A DNA stretch of 33,035 bases from Caryophanales bacterium UBA6259 (GCA_002441135.1 DJVJ01000043.1:28096-61130); one strand, 5' to 3'. Positions 7,929 through 14,840 are shown, numbered from the stretch's first letter. The notes: a model not told the origin generated them from the sequence alone. Made by a program: numbers and translations.

Positions 7929-9455
7929 TTGTTTAAAAAAATGTTGTTTTTCATGGTTATTACTATTTTTCTATTTCAATCTGCTGCTTTTGCGAGCTAT
8001 CAAAGTCCAGCAGCATATCACACCAAAAAAATCATCAGTACCTATGAAATCAATAATGATTACGGTTATTTCCAAGATATTCTTTGGGATGGCAAGAAAT
8101 ATGTCGGGTTAGGAATGACAGATAGTGTGATTTACCCTCAAATTTACACCTCTAAAGACGGTGTTCAATGGAAACAACAAGCTTATAATGTTTGGGGATT
8201 ATCTAAACTATTATTTAATGGAAAAAATTATATGGCCATTGGTGATTTGACCCCTGTTGGGGCTACTGGTGTTATTCATTATAGAGATAAAGATGGCAAC
8301 GAGCTAACAAACAAAGGTGATACCCGTAACATCGTTAATATTGGAGATAGATTAGTTCAGGCCAATGTAATTAGCTCAGACAACGGAGCTGATTGGCAAA
8401 TTATTTCTGGTCAGAAAAAAGGCTATGGTACTAGCTGGGTCCCAGATAAAGCTACTTTTGTCTATGGCAACAAATTTGGATTCATTATGTCAAACAAAGT
8501 GTTTTTCTCAACCGATGGAAAAGAATTTACGAAAGGGCAAAACATTGTTGTTAGAGACCCTAATAAGTTAACACCAAAAAATTACCGTTATTTAGGCAAT
8601 GAAAGCTATTTATCCCCAAATGAAGTTGTTTATGATGGAAAAGCGTTTTACGCAGTATCTATCGATTACTATGGTTTTACGATACTAAAATCAATAGATG
8701 CCATCAATTGGAATATTGTATATTTTGATAGCAACAAAAACACCCATTATACTAAGATTCTACTTCAGAACGGTAAATATATTATTTTAAGAGAAGGCCA
8801 AATAATGCGTTCTCATAATGGGTTAAATTGGACAATTGAAAAGTTCAATAAAACAGAACTATTGAATACAGAGGCACATTGGGGACACATCATTCCCCCT
8901 AAAGTGGTTTATTATAATGGGTATTACTATATGAAGAAGACCGATTATGATAATGAGCCAACTGTGAGGTCTATTTATATAACGAAAGACTTCAAGACAT
9001 ATCATGAAATTCAAATTGAAGATCTACGCGGTGATTTGTTGTATGTGGATGATCAATTTATCTTCACTTCTGAAGGTGTTTATGATCACCTACCTGTTGG
9101 AATTACAGGTGCAATAAAAGTACTAGTTGAAAATGATTATTTAAGGTTTAATCAACCACCTGTTATCAAAGAAAGCCGTACATTGGTCCCACTCCGAGGA
9201 ATTTTTGAGGCCTTAGGTGCTGTTGTTCAATGGGATCAAAAAACAAAAACTGTTACAGCTACTAAGGAAGACCTTACGATTAAGCTAACCATTAATTCTA
9301 AAATTGCTTACATCGGTGAAAAAGAAACTGAAATCTCTCAGCCTAGTGAAATTATCAATGGCAGTACTATGGTTCCGCTTCGATTTATTAGTGAAGCACT
9401 TGGTGCAAAGGTGGACTGGGACAGCAGATCCTATATCATCTCAATTACGCAATAA
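7929..9455 (+). CDS. Secreted protein with propeller-like N-part and C-terminal copper amine oxidase-N (stalk) domain
   Basis: The 508-residue protein starts at TTG, supported by GGAG five bases upstream; the first ATG, four codons later, would be too far from it. Residues 1-23 form a signal peptide (Lys-rich start, hydrophobic core, AFA cleavage site). Residues about 40-365 contain repeated short motifs such as SKDGVQW, SSDNGADW, STDGKEF and SHNGLNW, which look like sialidase/BNR-type propeller blades. The last about 110 residues are a stalk domain with two copies of (L/M)VPLR-x3-EALGA-x-V-x-WD. Proteins with this domain are usually cell-wall associated. The ligand is unknown. A good terminator follows. 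Confidence 0.88.
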   Translation: MFKKMLFFMVITIFLFQSAAFASYQSPAAYHTKKIISTYEINNDYGYFQDILWDGKKYVGLGMTDSVIYPQIYTSKDGVQWKQQAYNVWGLSKLLFNGKNYMAIGDLTPVGATGVIHYRDKDGNELTNKGDTRNIVNIGDRLVQANVISSDNGADWQIISGQKKGYGTSWVPDKATFVYGNKFGFIMSNKVFFSTDGKEFTKGQNIVVRDPNKLTPKNYRYLGNESYLSPNEVVYDGKAFYAVSIDYYGFTILKSIDAINWNIVYFDSNKNTHYTKILLQNGKYIILREGQIMRSHNGLNWTIEKFNKTELLNTEAHWGHIIPPKVVYYNGYYYMKKTDYDNEPTVRSIYITKDFKTYHEIQIEDLRGDLLYVDDQFIFTSEGVYDHLPVGITGAIKVLVENDYLRFNQPPVIKESRTLVPLRGIFEALGAVVQWDQKTKTVTATKEDLTIKLTINSKIAYIGEKETEISQPSEIINGSTMVPLRFISEALGAKVDWDSRSYIISITQ

Positions 9456-9520
9456 GGTTGAAGTTACCGTCATTCTACTCTTATTTTTAATTGAAAAATC
9501 TCATACTTTGCTATTCGGTA

Positions 9521-9559
9521 AAAAATGTCCTTAAGTAAAATAAACTTAAGGACATTTTT
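9521..9559 (+). terminator. Rho-independent terminator after the stalk-domain gene
   Basis: A 16-base arm (9521-9536, AAAAATGTCCTTAAGT) pairs with 9544-9559 around a seven-base loop and ends in T's. It is nearly symmetrical, so it could act in both directions. Confidence 0.9.
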
Positions 9560-9889
9560 TAGTGAAATCATAATTTATCTATAATAGTGTTAGCACAATT
9601 AGCAATATAAAATAAAAATACTCATTTGGTTATTGTGGTCATCAAATGTCCAATCCGATTAACTCCTGAAGGAATAAAATATTAAAGTAATCTGGTGCTT
9701 TCCAAAATTTCTTTTATTGAAGGCGACATGTGTGCATGGTAACTCCATGCTCCATGTTAGAAAAAAACTCATTGGTTAGTAAATGAAGTGGCCTTATAAA
9801 TTAGAATTGCATACGGAAATATTCTGAAACCAATGTTCTATTGATAGACACTTAAACGGAATATATCCTGAGAAAGGAGGAATGCCAAA
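9560..9889 (+). other. Gene-free stretch with a structured leader candidate
   Basis: No credible ORF lies here. At 9726-9757 GCATGG/CCATGC forms an inner stem (9734-9739 with 9745-9750) and ACATG/CATGT an outer one (9726-9730 with 9753-9757). TTGATA at 9841-9846 and TATCCT at 9864-9869 are 17 bases apart and could be a promoter, but it would place the transcript start almost on the ribosome site of the next gene. A promoter further upstream with a structured leader is equally possible. Confidence 0.35.
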
Positions 9890-10456
9890 ATGCTTAACCC
9901 TAACAGGTTTGTCTCCGCAAGCATTTTACGTGATGTTGCCAAGGCAATGTTGCCCTTCTATCTTGCAATCGCACTCAACAATAAGTACGCAACTAGATGG
10001 AGCAAGGCAGTCGTAACGATCAACGCCACGGAGTTAATGCGGTTATTCCGTCTAGCGTCACCTTTTGCCAAGAAACCGCTACCCGGAACCTTCAAGAGTG
10101 GATATAACGTGTATTTTGAATTCAAGGGCCCGGTCGATATTTATGGTACCGATACCTTGCTTCCGCCAGGGACACTTAAGGATATCCCTCAGCAAACAAA
10201 AGCACATCAGGCAATCGCAAGGGCGATTTTGCCTCTATACAATGCAATGGTGTTCAATACTGCTTATACAAAAGTATTGGCCAATGCGATCCGTCGCGGG
10301 GATACTCAAACGGTTACGTTCTTGGTACGCTTATTAGTAAAAAGCTCTTATCTTCAATCAGTAAAAATTCAAGGCTCCGGAATAGCACTTGCGTTCAAGT
10401 TTCCATTTAGCCGGTATACGTACGAACACTTGCTATACCATCCTGTGTTTGAATAA
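9890..10456 (+). CDS. Unrecognised 188-residue protein built of two similar halves
   Basis: I do not recognise this family. AAAGGAGG lies nine bases before the ATG, so translation is likely. The protein is an internal duplication with an exact 93-residue offset and no gaps: AKAMLPFY (17-24) matches ARAILPLY (110-117), NNKY (30-33) matches NTAY (123-126), FRL (53-55) matches VRL (146-148), and SGYNVYFEF (70-78) matches SGIALAFKF (163-171). Each half looks like helices followed by beta strands. There is no signal peptide or membrane segment. Two 60-base lines I counted in the gene are 45% G+C, richer than its neighbours, and it uses more AAG, ATC and GTC codons. Transfer or high expression could explain this. 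A palindromic repeat starts right after its stop. Confidence 0.75.
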   Translation: MLNPNRFVSASILRDVAKAMLPFYLAIALNNKYATRWSKAVVTINATELMRLFRLASPFAKKPLPGTFKSGYNVYFEFKGPVDIYGTDTLLPPGTLKDIPQQTKAHQAIARAILPLYNAMVFNTAYTKVLANAIRRGDTQTVTFLVRLLVKSSYLQSVKIQGSGIALAFKFPFSRYTYEHLLYHPVFE

Positions 10457-10457
10457 A

Positions 10458-10504
10458 GGAAAAAACTAACAAAAGGGGCCTGGCCTCTTTTGTTAGTTTT
10501 TTCC
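10458..10504. repeat. Palindromic repeat, copy 3
   Basis: Arms 10458-10480 and 10482-10504 (23 bases each) flank a single T. One position mismatches (GGCCTC instead of GGCCCC), which can still pair as G-U in RNA. The outer edge is GGAAAAAACTAAC / GTTAGTTTTTTCC. It begins one base after the stop of the 188-residue protein and ends 50 bases from the stop of the convergent phosphotransferase gene, so it may terminate both. Confidence 0.95.
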
Positions 10505-10554
10505 ACCTTTACATCCAGCTTATTATACCCCACCACTGGTTTACTGGTTACCAA

Positions 10555-11535
10555 TCATTTTCCTAATAAGGCCCGATGCTCAAGTAATACCTGAAGCCAT
10601 TGGGCTGGTTTATTATAGGAATCTGCCTTATCTTCTCGATATGGTGTGATATATAAATGCCAGCCTAGCGCTCTGTATACACAAGCAAGTTCATCAGAAA
10701 TTCGAAGTGCTCTATCAATCTCTTTCATTGGCGCTATTTTAGTCCAGGGTTCTAAGTAATACGGGCGAAATTCTTCTACCATTTCCAGCCATTCAGATTC
10801 CAATGAAATTAAGTCATAAAGCGTATTCCAGAAAATACGGGTACTAAAAAATGGATGGGAGACTGATGCATCACCCCAATCAAAGAATACAACGTTATTT
10901 TCCACAACCATTATATTGTTTGTATGAAGGTCCCCATGTTCAATTGATGCAGGTATAATAGACTCCATTTCATCACACATATCCATCAATGTTGGTAAAA
11001 GCGCCATTACACTTTTTGTTTCTTCTTTACTTAAACCAGTTTCACACATTTGAACTATGTTTTGATTGATTTCCTCTTTAAGGATAGAAATTCTTCGATT
11101 GGGAACACCTATCTGTAAGAACTTTTCCACGTTACCAATCTGTGAAATTTGAAATTCAGCATACTCGCTAATAGCTTTTTGCCAAACCTTTTTATCCTTC
11201 AGTGTTCGTAGAGTTTGTCCTTTAAGTTCCTTCATCAATTGCCAACCTTCAGTTTCATTTATTCCGAGGACTTCAACTGTTTTTTTAGGGTTTTCCATGT
11301 GTAGTAGTCTGCTAAGGGATACCTCATATTTTGAGCCAGGTCCCACCGCTTTAAAATAATAATTATCCTCATTAGTTGGCACACGAAGCACGAGAGAAGT
11401 GTCTGATTCCTTTATATGCTCAATCTCCCCATTTAAATATACATTTGCTTTCTCTAGTTCTTTATCGATCCAATTTTTTATATAATCTTTATAATTTTCC
11501 TGAAACCATGGAATAAGACTTTTTCTTTCAGCCAT
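10555..11535 (-). CDS. APH-family phosphotransferase (aminoglycoside phosphotransferase / kinase-like)
   Basis: The 326-residue protein has the APH/choline-kinase type catalytic loop HGDLHTNN (H200, D202, N207) and the metal-binding DWGDA (D219). A candidate ATP-binding Lys is K62 in YYFKAV. The family phosphorylates aminoglycosides, macrolides, sugars, homoserine or other small molecules; the substrate is not readable here. GGGGGAG lies nine bases before the ATG. A terminator-like hairpin lies between its probable promoter and the start codon (see 11573-11822), which suggests expression controlled by attenuation, as is common for antibiotic-resistance genes in Firmicutes. Confidence 0.85.
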   Translation of the reverse strand: MAERKSLIPWFQENYKDYIKNWIDKELEKANVYLNGEIEHIKESDTSLVLRVPTNEDNYYFKAVGPGSKYEVSLSRLLHMENPKKTVEVLGINETEGWQLMKELKGQTLRTLKDKKVWQKAISEYAEFQISQIGNVEKFLQIGVPNRRISILKEEINQNIVQMCETGLSKEETKSVMALLPTLMDMCDEMESIIPASIEHGDLHTNNIMVVENNVVFFDWGDASVSHPFFSTRIFWNTLYDLISLESEWLEMVEEFRPYYLEPWTKIAPMKEIDRALRISDELACVYRALGWHLYITPYREDKADSYNKPAQWLQVLLEHRALLGK

Positions 11536-11572
11536 ATTTTAACACTCCCCCAAAAATCATGATTTAATAAAT

Positions 11573-11596
11573 AAAAAAACCACAGATGTCTCTGTG
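11573..11596 (-). terminator. Intrinsic terminator in the leader of the phosphotransferase gene
   Basis: On the reverse strand CACAGA (11596-11591) pairs with TCTGTG (11586-11581) around GACA, followed by G and seven T's. It stops transcription about 40 bases before the phosphotransferase ATG unless an alternative fold prevents it. Confidence 0.75.
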
Positions 11597-11810
11597 ATAA
11601 TGAACAAAAGGTATATGACTTTACGAAAACTCAAAATAGCACCTCAGCTAATAATTATCCTAAGGAGTTTAAATATGGAGGTACTTCTTTTTCTGTAAAA
11701 TGACATAGTAATCCCTTTGACTCTAGCACAGATAGTAGAAAAATCTGTTCTAACATATCGTTCATCAAGGGATTAGTTTATCACGACACAGATTACCTCC
11801 TTTAAAAGTT
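11597..11810 (-). ncRNA. Attenuator leader / small RNA ahead of the phosphotransferase gene
   Basis: A strong promoter and the terminator at 11573-11596 bound this approximately 210-base unit. TCTGTG occurs at 11792-11787 and 11732-11727 as well as in the terminator, and ACAGA occurs near 11748, so several mutually exclusive pairings are possible. An outer stem (TAATCCCTT / AAGGGATTA at 11775-11767 and 11717-11709) closes a hairpin ACAGAT / ATCTGT. The first ribosome site (AAAGGAGGT, 11803-11795) is followed by GTG-TCG-TGA. The arrangement matches ribosome- or ligand-controlled attenuation, but a free small RNA is also possible. Confidence 0.5.
11655..11765 (-). CDS. Possible 36-residue small protein in the leader
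   Basis: An open frame reads MNDMLEQIFLLSVLESKGLL and continues through HFTEKEVPPYLNSLG to TAA. The composition looks protein-like. The good ribosome site at 11803-11795 points to GTG at 11789, which is in the same frame but is separated from this ORF by TGA-TAA two codons in. No ribosome site lies directly ahead of the ATG. It may be a decayed small gene, a reinitiation ORF of the attenuator, or chance. Confidence 0.25.
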   Translation of the reverse strand: MNDMLEQIFLLSVLESKGLLCHFTEKEVPPYLNSLG

Positions 11811-11816
11811 ACTTTC

Positions 11817-11845
11817 AGTATAATTGTATTAAAATTAAATGTAAA
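11817..11845 (-). promoter_or_regulatory. Sigma-A promoter of the leader / phosphotransferase unit
   Basis: On the reverse strand TTTACA (11845-11840) and TATACT (11822-11817) are separated by exactly 17 bases. Transcription would begin near 11810, a few bases before AAAGGAGGT. Confidence 0.7.
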
Positions 11846-11852
11846 TATTTTC

Positions 11853-11871
11853 AAAAAAAAAAAAAAAAAAA
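11853..11871. repeat. Homopolymer of 19 A
   Basis: Nineteen consecutive A's lie just upstream of the leader promoter. On the reverse strand this T-tract could act as an upstream promoter element and is prone to slippage. Confidence 0.9.
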
Positions 11872-11878
11872 TCTAATC

Positions 11879-11922
11879 AAGCGAGACTTATTTCGGTGTC
11901 TTGTGGACAACGAAGATCAAAT
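11879..11922 (+). repeat. Dispersed element, short copy (shared with 20705-20785)
   Basis: AAGCGAGACTTATTTCG (11879-11895) is identical to 20705-20721. It is followed after two bases by GTCTTG...CGAAGAT (11898-11922), which matches 20761-20785 in 19 of 25 positions. The copy at 20705 has 39 extra bases containing a hairpin between these two blocks. Confidence 0.6.
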
Positions 11923-11937
11923 ACTTACTTTCAAAAA

Positions 11938-11962
11938 ACCTCATTTATTTATGGTATGGTTC
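11938..11962 (-). repeat. Diverged copy of the rlmH 3' end (attachment-site-like)
   Basis: These 25 bases match 14841-14865, the 3' end of rlmH, in 21 positions, and all four differences are T/C transitions. On the reverse strand they encode EPYHK and TAA, exactly the RlmH C-terminus. The copy is in the same orientation as rlmH and bounds the kinase/TetR/MFS block on its far side, like the attachment sites of SCC elements in staphylococci. A palindromic repeat begins six bases away. Confidence 0.65.
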
Positions 11963-11967
11963 TCAGA

Positions 11968-12014
11968 GGAAAAAATTAACAAAAGGGGCTAGGCCCCTTT
12001 TGTTAATTTTTTCC
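11968..12014. repeat. Palindromic repeat, copy 4
   Basis: Arms 11968-11990 and 11992-12014 flank a single A, with one mismatch next to the centre. The outer edge is GGAAAAAATTAAC / GTTAATTTTTTCC. It overlaps the 3' end of the P-loop kinase gene: the last codons GGA-AAA-AAT and the TAA stop of that gene are repeat sequence. Confidence 0.95.
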
Positions 12015-12641
12015 ATCATTGCATAATAATTTGAAATGCTTTTTTACATGTTCATAGTTTTCTTCTATACTTTTTGAACCATCTACGACTATAACTTCGA
12101 AACCGTTAGTTATTGCTTCGTTTTTAACTTTCAGTGCAAAATTAATATCTCTATCCATCCAGTTATTAAATGCCTTCTCTGGATCTGTACATCCACTCAA
12201 ATAATCCTTTACCCACATGCGTTGACTATATTTCTCTCTCTGAAATTCTTTAGTTGGTACAATACAGATATAATTATTTGAATCAATTTTATTTAGTAGT
12301 ATTAATTCAGGTAAAATTGCTGCTCCCTCAACGATAACTGGTTTTTCTGTTGTTATTTTCGAAAGGTCCTCTTTTATAAATTCAAAAGCGTTTATATAAA
12401 ATTCAAATTCATCTTCAACTTGAGACTCAACTTCTCTTAACCAAGTTTCATCTAAATCCATCTTTAAAAATTTATTCATAATTTGAATATTCTTTTCAGA
12501 ACCTCTTTTAATGTAATCATCAAGAAAATCATCGCATTTGTAATATTCAAAACCAAATTCCTTTATTAGTAATTCAGCAATTGAACTTTTTCCAGAGCAA
12601 GGTGAACCGCCAATCCAATATATATTATCAAATTTTCTCAT
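12003..12641 (-). CDS. P-loop nucleoside/small-molecule kinase-like ATPase
   Basis: The protein of about 212 residues starts MRKFDNIYWIGGSPCSGKSS, with a Walker A motif GGSPCSGKSS in the first 20 residues, a YKCDDF segment after it and an EKPVIVEGAAILPEL strand in the middle. It resembles small P-loop kinases of the AAA_33/cytidylate-kinase-like type. The substrate is unknown. ATG at 12641 is chosen because GGAG lies nine bases upstream; ATG at 12647 is only three bases from it, and a start further up (12701) has no ribosome site. The last three codons and the stop come from a palindromic repeat. It is AT-rich like the core genome, unlike the adjacent tetR-MFS pair. Confidence 0.7.
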   Translation of the reverse strand: MRKFDNIYWIGGSPCSGKSSIAELLIKEFGFEYYKCDDFLDDYIKRGSEKNIQIMNKFLKMDLDETWLREVESQVEDEFEFYINAFEFIKEDLSKITTEKPVIVEGAAILPELILLNKIDSNNYICIVPTKEFQREKYSQRMWVKDYLSGCTDPEKAFNNWMDRDINFALKVKNEAITNGFEVIVVDGSKSIEENYEHVKKHFKLLCNDGKN

Positions 12642-12749
12642 ACGCATTTTCTCCATTAATAAAATATTTTTAGAATTCGGGTATTTTGTCCATACCAGCA
12701 TTCATCCATACTGCTGAATTTACCAAAATATTGTTTATTCCACCTTTAC

Positions 12750-13361
12750 TCATACGTTCATGGCCATTTTCAGATATTCAACGAACAGGCTGGACTGCTT
12801 TTCCAGCTGTACAGCATTTTCCGCCAGAATTGCGTCTTCGAGGGCGAGACCATCGATGAAAGTAATGATTGATCGTGCAATCAGTTCACTGTCAAAACGA
12901 TTGCTAAATTCACCAGAGTCCTGACCAGCTTTGATAACATCCGCATAAAGACGAACCCCTAATTCATACCTCTTCCTGCCATATTCTCGTCGCCGCTCAA
13001 CATTTCTTCCAGTAATGAAAAATTCCAGTTTGCTTGGCGCGAGTGAATCCATCTTGGCGTCCGGTTTGCCTTCTTCTCCAAAAAGAAGCTGCATTAGCAG
13101 ATCCCAGTGGGATTCAGTCGTTTTCAGCATATGCGCCGTGTTAACGGCTTCATCACTTAGTCTCTCTTCAAGGATTGCCTCGAATAAGTCTTCCTTATTG
13201 GAAAAATACTGATAGAGCCCGCCACGGCTGACACCAGCTGCATCCATAACGTGATTCATCGTAGTGCGCTCATAACCATGTTCAATAAAAACATTGGTTG
13301 CGGCGCTCATAATATTAGCCCGTCGTTGCTTCAGATGTTCTTCGCTCACTCGTGGAGCCAT
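12750..13361 (-). CDS. TetR-family repressor, probable regulator of the adjacent MFS exporter
   Basis: The 203-residue protein has an N-terminal TetR helix-turn-helix: RANIMSAATNVFIEHGYERT, TTMNHVMDAAGVSRGGLYQYF, then NKEDLFEAILEE. The C-terminal ligand domain resembles the YfiR/AcrR-type C-terminal region, with FIDGLALED near residue 168. GGGGGAAT lies four bases before the ATG. Its start overlaps the end of the MFS gene by 47 bases, so the two are co-transcribed. Two CGACA-N4-TGTCG sites in the MFS promoter are the likely operators, which would make this an autoregulated drug-efflux unit. Base composition is higher in G+C than the neighbouring kinase gene. Confidence 0.9.
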   Translation of the reverse strand: MAPRVSEEHLKQRRANIMSAATNVFIEHGYERTTMNHVMDAAGVSRGGLYQYFSNKEDLFEAILEERLSDEAVNTAHMLKTTESHWDLLMQLLFGEEGKPDAKMDSLAPSKLEFFITGRNVERRREYGRKRYELGVRLYADVIKAGQDSGEFSNRFDSELIARSIITFIDGLALEDAILAENAVQLEKQSSLFVEYLKMAMNV

Positions 13362-14580
13362 GTGAATTCCCCCGTTCTACTTTCCTTCTTGTAAAATATC
13401 CGCTCAGCGACACAAGAACCAGCAAGCCAGCCGTAATTGTGAATGTTGGAATAACCCCAATTACGGTTGCCAGCCATCCACCAAACAATGGGCCTATAAT
13501 CGTTGCCGTTGTCATGACACTATTGATAACCCCGAAAACTCGACCTGTCATATGAACAGGTGTATCGATTTGAACAGCTGCCTGGAATGGAACAAAAATT
13601 AGACTTGCTGAAAACCCTCCGGCAAATCCAAGGACTGGTGCCCAGATTAATGAGTAGCTAAGATCGTAATAAGTTAGTACCCCCATCATACCAAAACTCA
13701 ATCCAATTCCAAAAACACCAATCAGCATAATCGGATATGGCTGATAATTGTTTTTTTTAGCAAGCAGGAAACCAGCTAAGAACATACCAAGACCAGATCC
13801 TGTGACCAGATAGCCGAACAAATCAGGGGAAGCATTCGTTAACTCCCTGATCAAAACAATGAGCTGCGTGTCGGCCAATTGAAGAATTAAAAGGCTGACC
13901 CCCATTAGCGATAAGCCGATTACCATAAAACGACTTGATTTGATAAATGAAAGTCCCTCGGCGAACTCCTTTTTGAATGATTCTTGTTTATTTTCGCTCT
14001 CCTCTATGGACTCTACTTTTATTGCATTAGGTAAAAAAAGCAACAAAACCGCAGAGACAATGAAAGTTGCTGAGTCGATTATAAATACCTGTTGCGCACC
14101 TAATGCCGCAACGAGAAGCCCACTAAGGAGTGGTCCAAAAATTTTTGTCAATGAATCAATCATTGAAGTGATGGACATAGCAGCCTTCATATCACCATCC
14201 CCAACAACCTCCTTCAACTTCCCGTTTTTTGCTGGAATGAACACAGCAGAAAGTATTCCGATTGTAAATAGTGTGGTATACACCATCCAGAGTGAACTTG
14301 CGATGGCAAGGATAAGAATCAATCCAGACCGGACAACATCCGAGATAATCATAATTGTTTTTCGGCTGAAGCGATCGGAAACAATTCCTGCTAATGGGCC
14401 AAGTAAGGCCATGGGAACAGCTAAACAGAGAATAACCAATGAAACTTCCATAGGTGACGCGTTCCACTTCAGCCCAACCAGCGTAAAAATTGCCACTATA
14501 CTCAGCCAGTCACCAATACTTGAGATTGCCTGTGCACTCATTAACGTCATGTATCCTTTGTTCTTCACTAAACTTTTCAC
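13315..14580 (-). CDS. MFS transporter, probable drug/metabolite exporter
   Basis: This 421-residue 12-segment major facilitator protein has motif A as GIVSDRFSRKTIM in the 2-3 loop and a central cytoplasmic loop rich in Glu and Lys. It resembles the macrolide/siderophore exporter group (MFS_3-like). I chose GTG at 14580 because AGGAAGAAGGAG ends six bases upstream; the ATG at 14610 lies inside the operator palindrome, has no ribosome site and would start almost at the transcript start. Two 60-base lines I counted across tetR and this gene are 42-43% G+C against 33% in the kinase gene beside them, suggesting separate origin. The substrate is not readable. Confidence 0.88.
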   Translation of the reverse strand: MKSLVKNKGYMTLMSAQAISSIGDWLSIVAIFTLVGLKWNASPMEVSLVILCLAVPMALLGPLAGIVSDRFSRKTIMIISDVVRSGLILILAIASSLWMVYTTLFTIGILSAVFIPAKNGKLKEVVGDGDMKAAMSITSMIDSLTKIFGPLLSGLLVAALGAQQVFIIDSATFIVSAVLLLFLPNAIKVESIEESENKQESFKKEFAEGLSFIKSSRFMVIGLSLMGVSLLILQLADTQLIVLIRELTNASPDLFGYLVTGSGLGMFLAGFLLAKKNNYQPYPIMLIGVFGIGLSFGMMGVLTYYDLSYSLIWAPVLGFAGGFSASLIFVPFQAAVQIDTPVHMTGRVFGVINSVMTTATIIGPLFGGWLATVIGVIPTFTITAGLLVLVSLSGYFTRRKVERGNSHGSTSERRTSEATTG

Positions 14581-14600
14581 ACCGATCTCCTTCTTCCTAA

Positions 14601-14622
14601 ATAACGACATATGTGTCGTTAT
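14601..14622 (-). promoter_or_regulatory. TetR operator O2
   Basis: ATAACGACA and TGTCGTTAT form 9-base arms around TATG. The core is CGACA-TATG-TGTCG (14605-14618). It lies just downstream of the predicted transcript start of the MFS-tetR unit. Confidence 0.7.
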
Positions 14623-14633
14623 TAATTGTTATT

Positions 14634-14662
14634 ATTATATCGACATAAATGTCGTTTTGCAA
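14634..14662 (-). promoter_or_regulatory. MFS-tetR promoter with operator O1 in the spacer
   Basis: On the reverse strand TTGCAA (14662-14657) and TATAAT (14639-14634) are exactly 17 bases apart. The spacer holds CGACA-TAAA-TGTCG (14641-14654), the second copy of the same operator. A bound TetR dimer here would block RNA polymerase directly. Confidence 0.8.
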
Positions 14663-14712
14663 CTGTTTTTAGACTACTTTGAGAAAAGTTTTTGTGAATC
14701 CACTTAAACAAG

Positions 14713-14745
14713 CAAAAAGCCTCCTGCTTTAACAGACAGAAGGCT
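14713..14745 (-). terminator. Rho-independent terminator downstream of rlmH
   Basis: AGCCTCCTG (14718-14726) pairs with CAG-A-AGGCT (14737-14745), with one mismatch, around a ten-base loop. On the reverse strand the stem is followed by TTTTTGCTTGTTT. Confidence 0.7.
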
Positions 14746-14840
14746 GTGTGTATTTTACTGACGTTTATAGAGTTAGTAGTTCGTGTGATTGGAAATTGCT
14801 GTTGGAAAAAGATGTGAAAAGATTAGGGTCTAGCTACAAG

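Noticed and set aside
10138..10156. TTTATGGTACCG inside the duplicated-protein gene, possible attachment repeat
   Set aside because: The match is short, the flanks do not match, and it lies inside a well-supported coding sequence.
10369..10554. 61-codon minus-strand frame
   Set aside because: It runs through palindromic repeat copy 3 and the 3' end of the duplicated protein gene; its Lys-rich middle is just the repeat read out of frame.
11641..11700. Plus-strand start TAAGGAG...ATG-GAG-GTA near 11674
   Set aside because: It encodes only seven codons before a stop and opposes the leader transcript; there is no sign of selection for it.
14581..14610. Longer MFS start at ATG 14610
   Set aside because: The ATG sits in the operator palindrome, has no ribosome site, and would leave a leader of fewer than 20 bases; GTG at 14580 has AGGAAGAAGGAG six bases upstream.
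13940..14707. 255-codon open frame on the plus strand
   Set aside because: It lies antisense to the MFS gene across its promoter, has no ribosome site, and its sequence is low-complexity Ser/Ile/Asn typical of a shadow frame.
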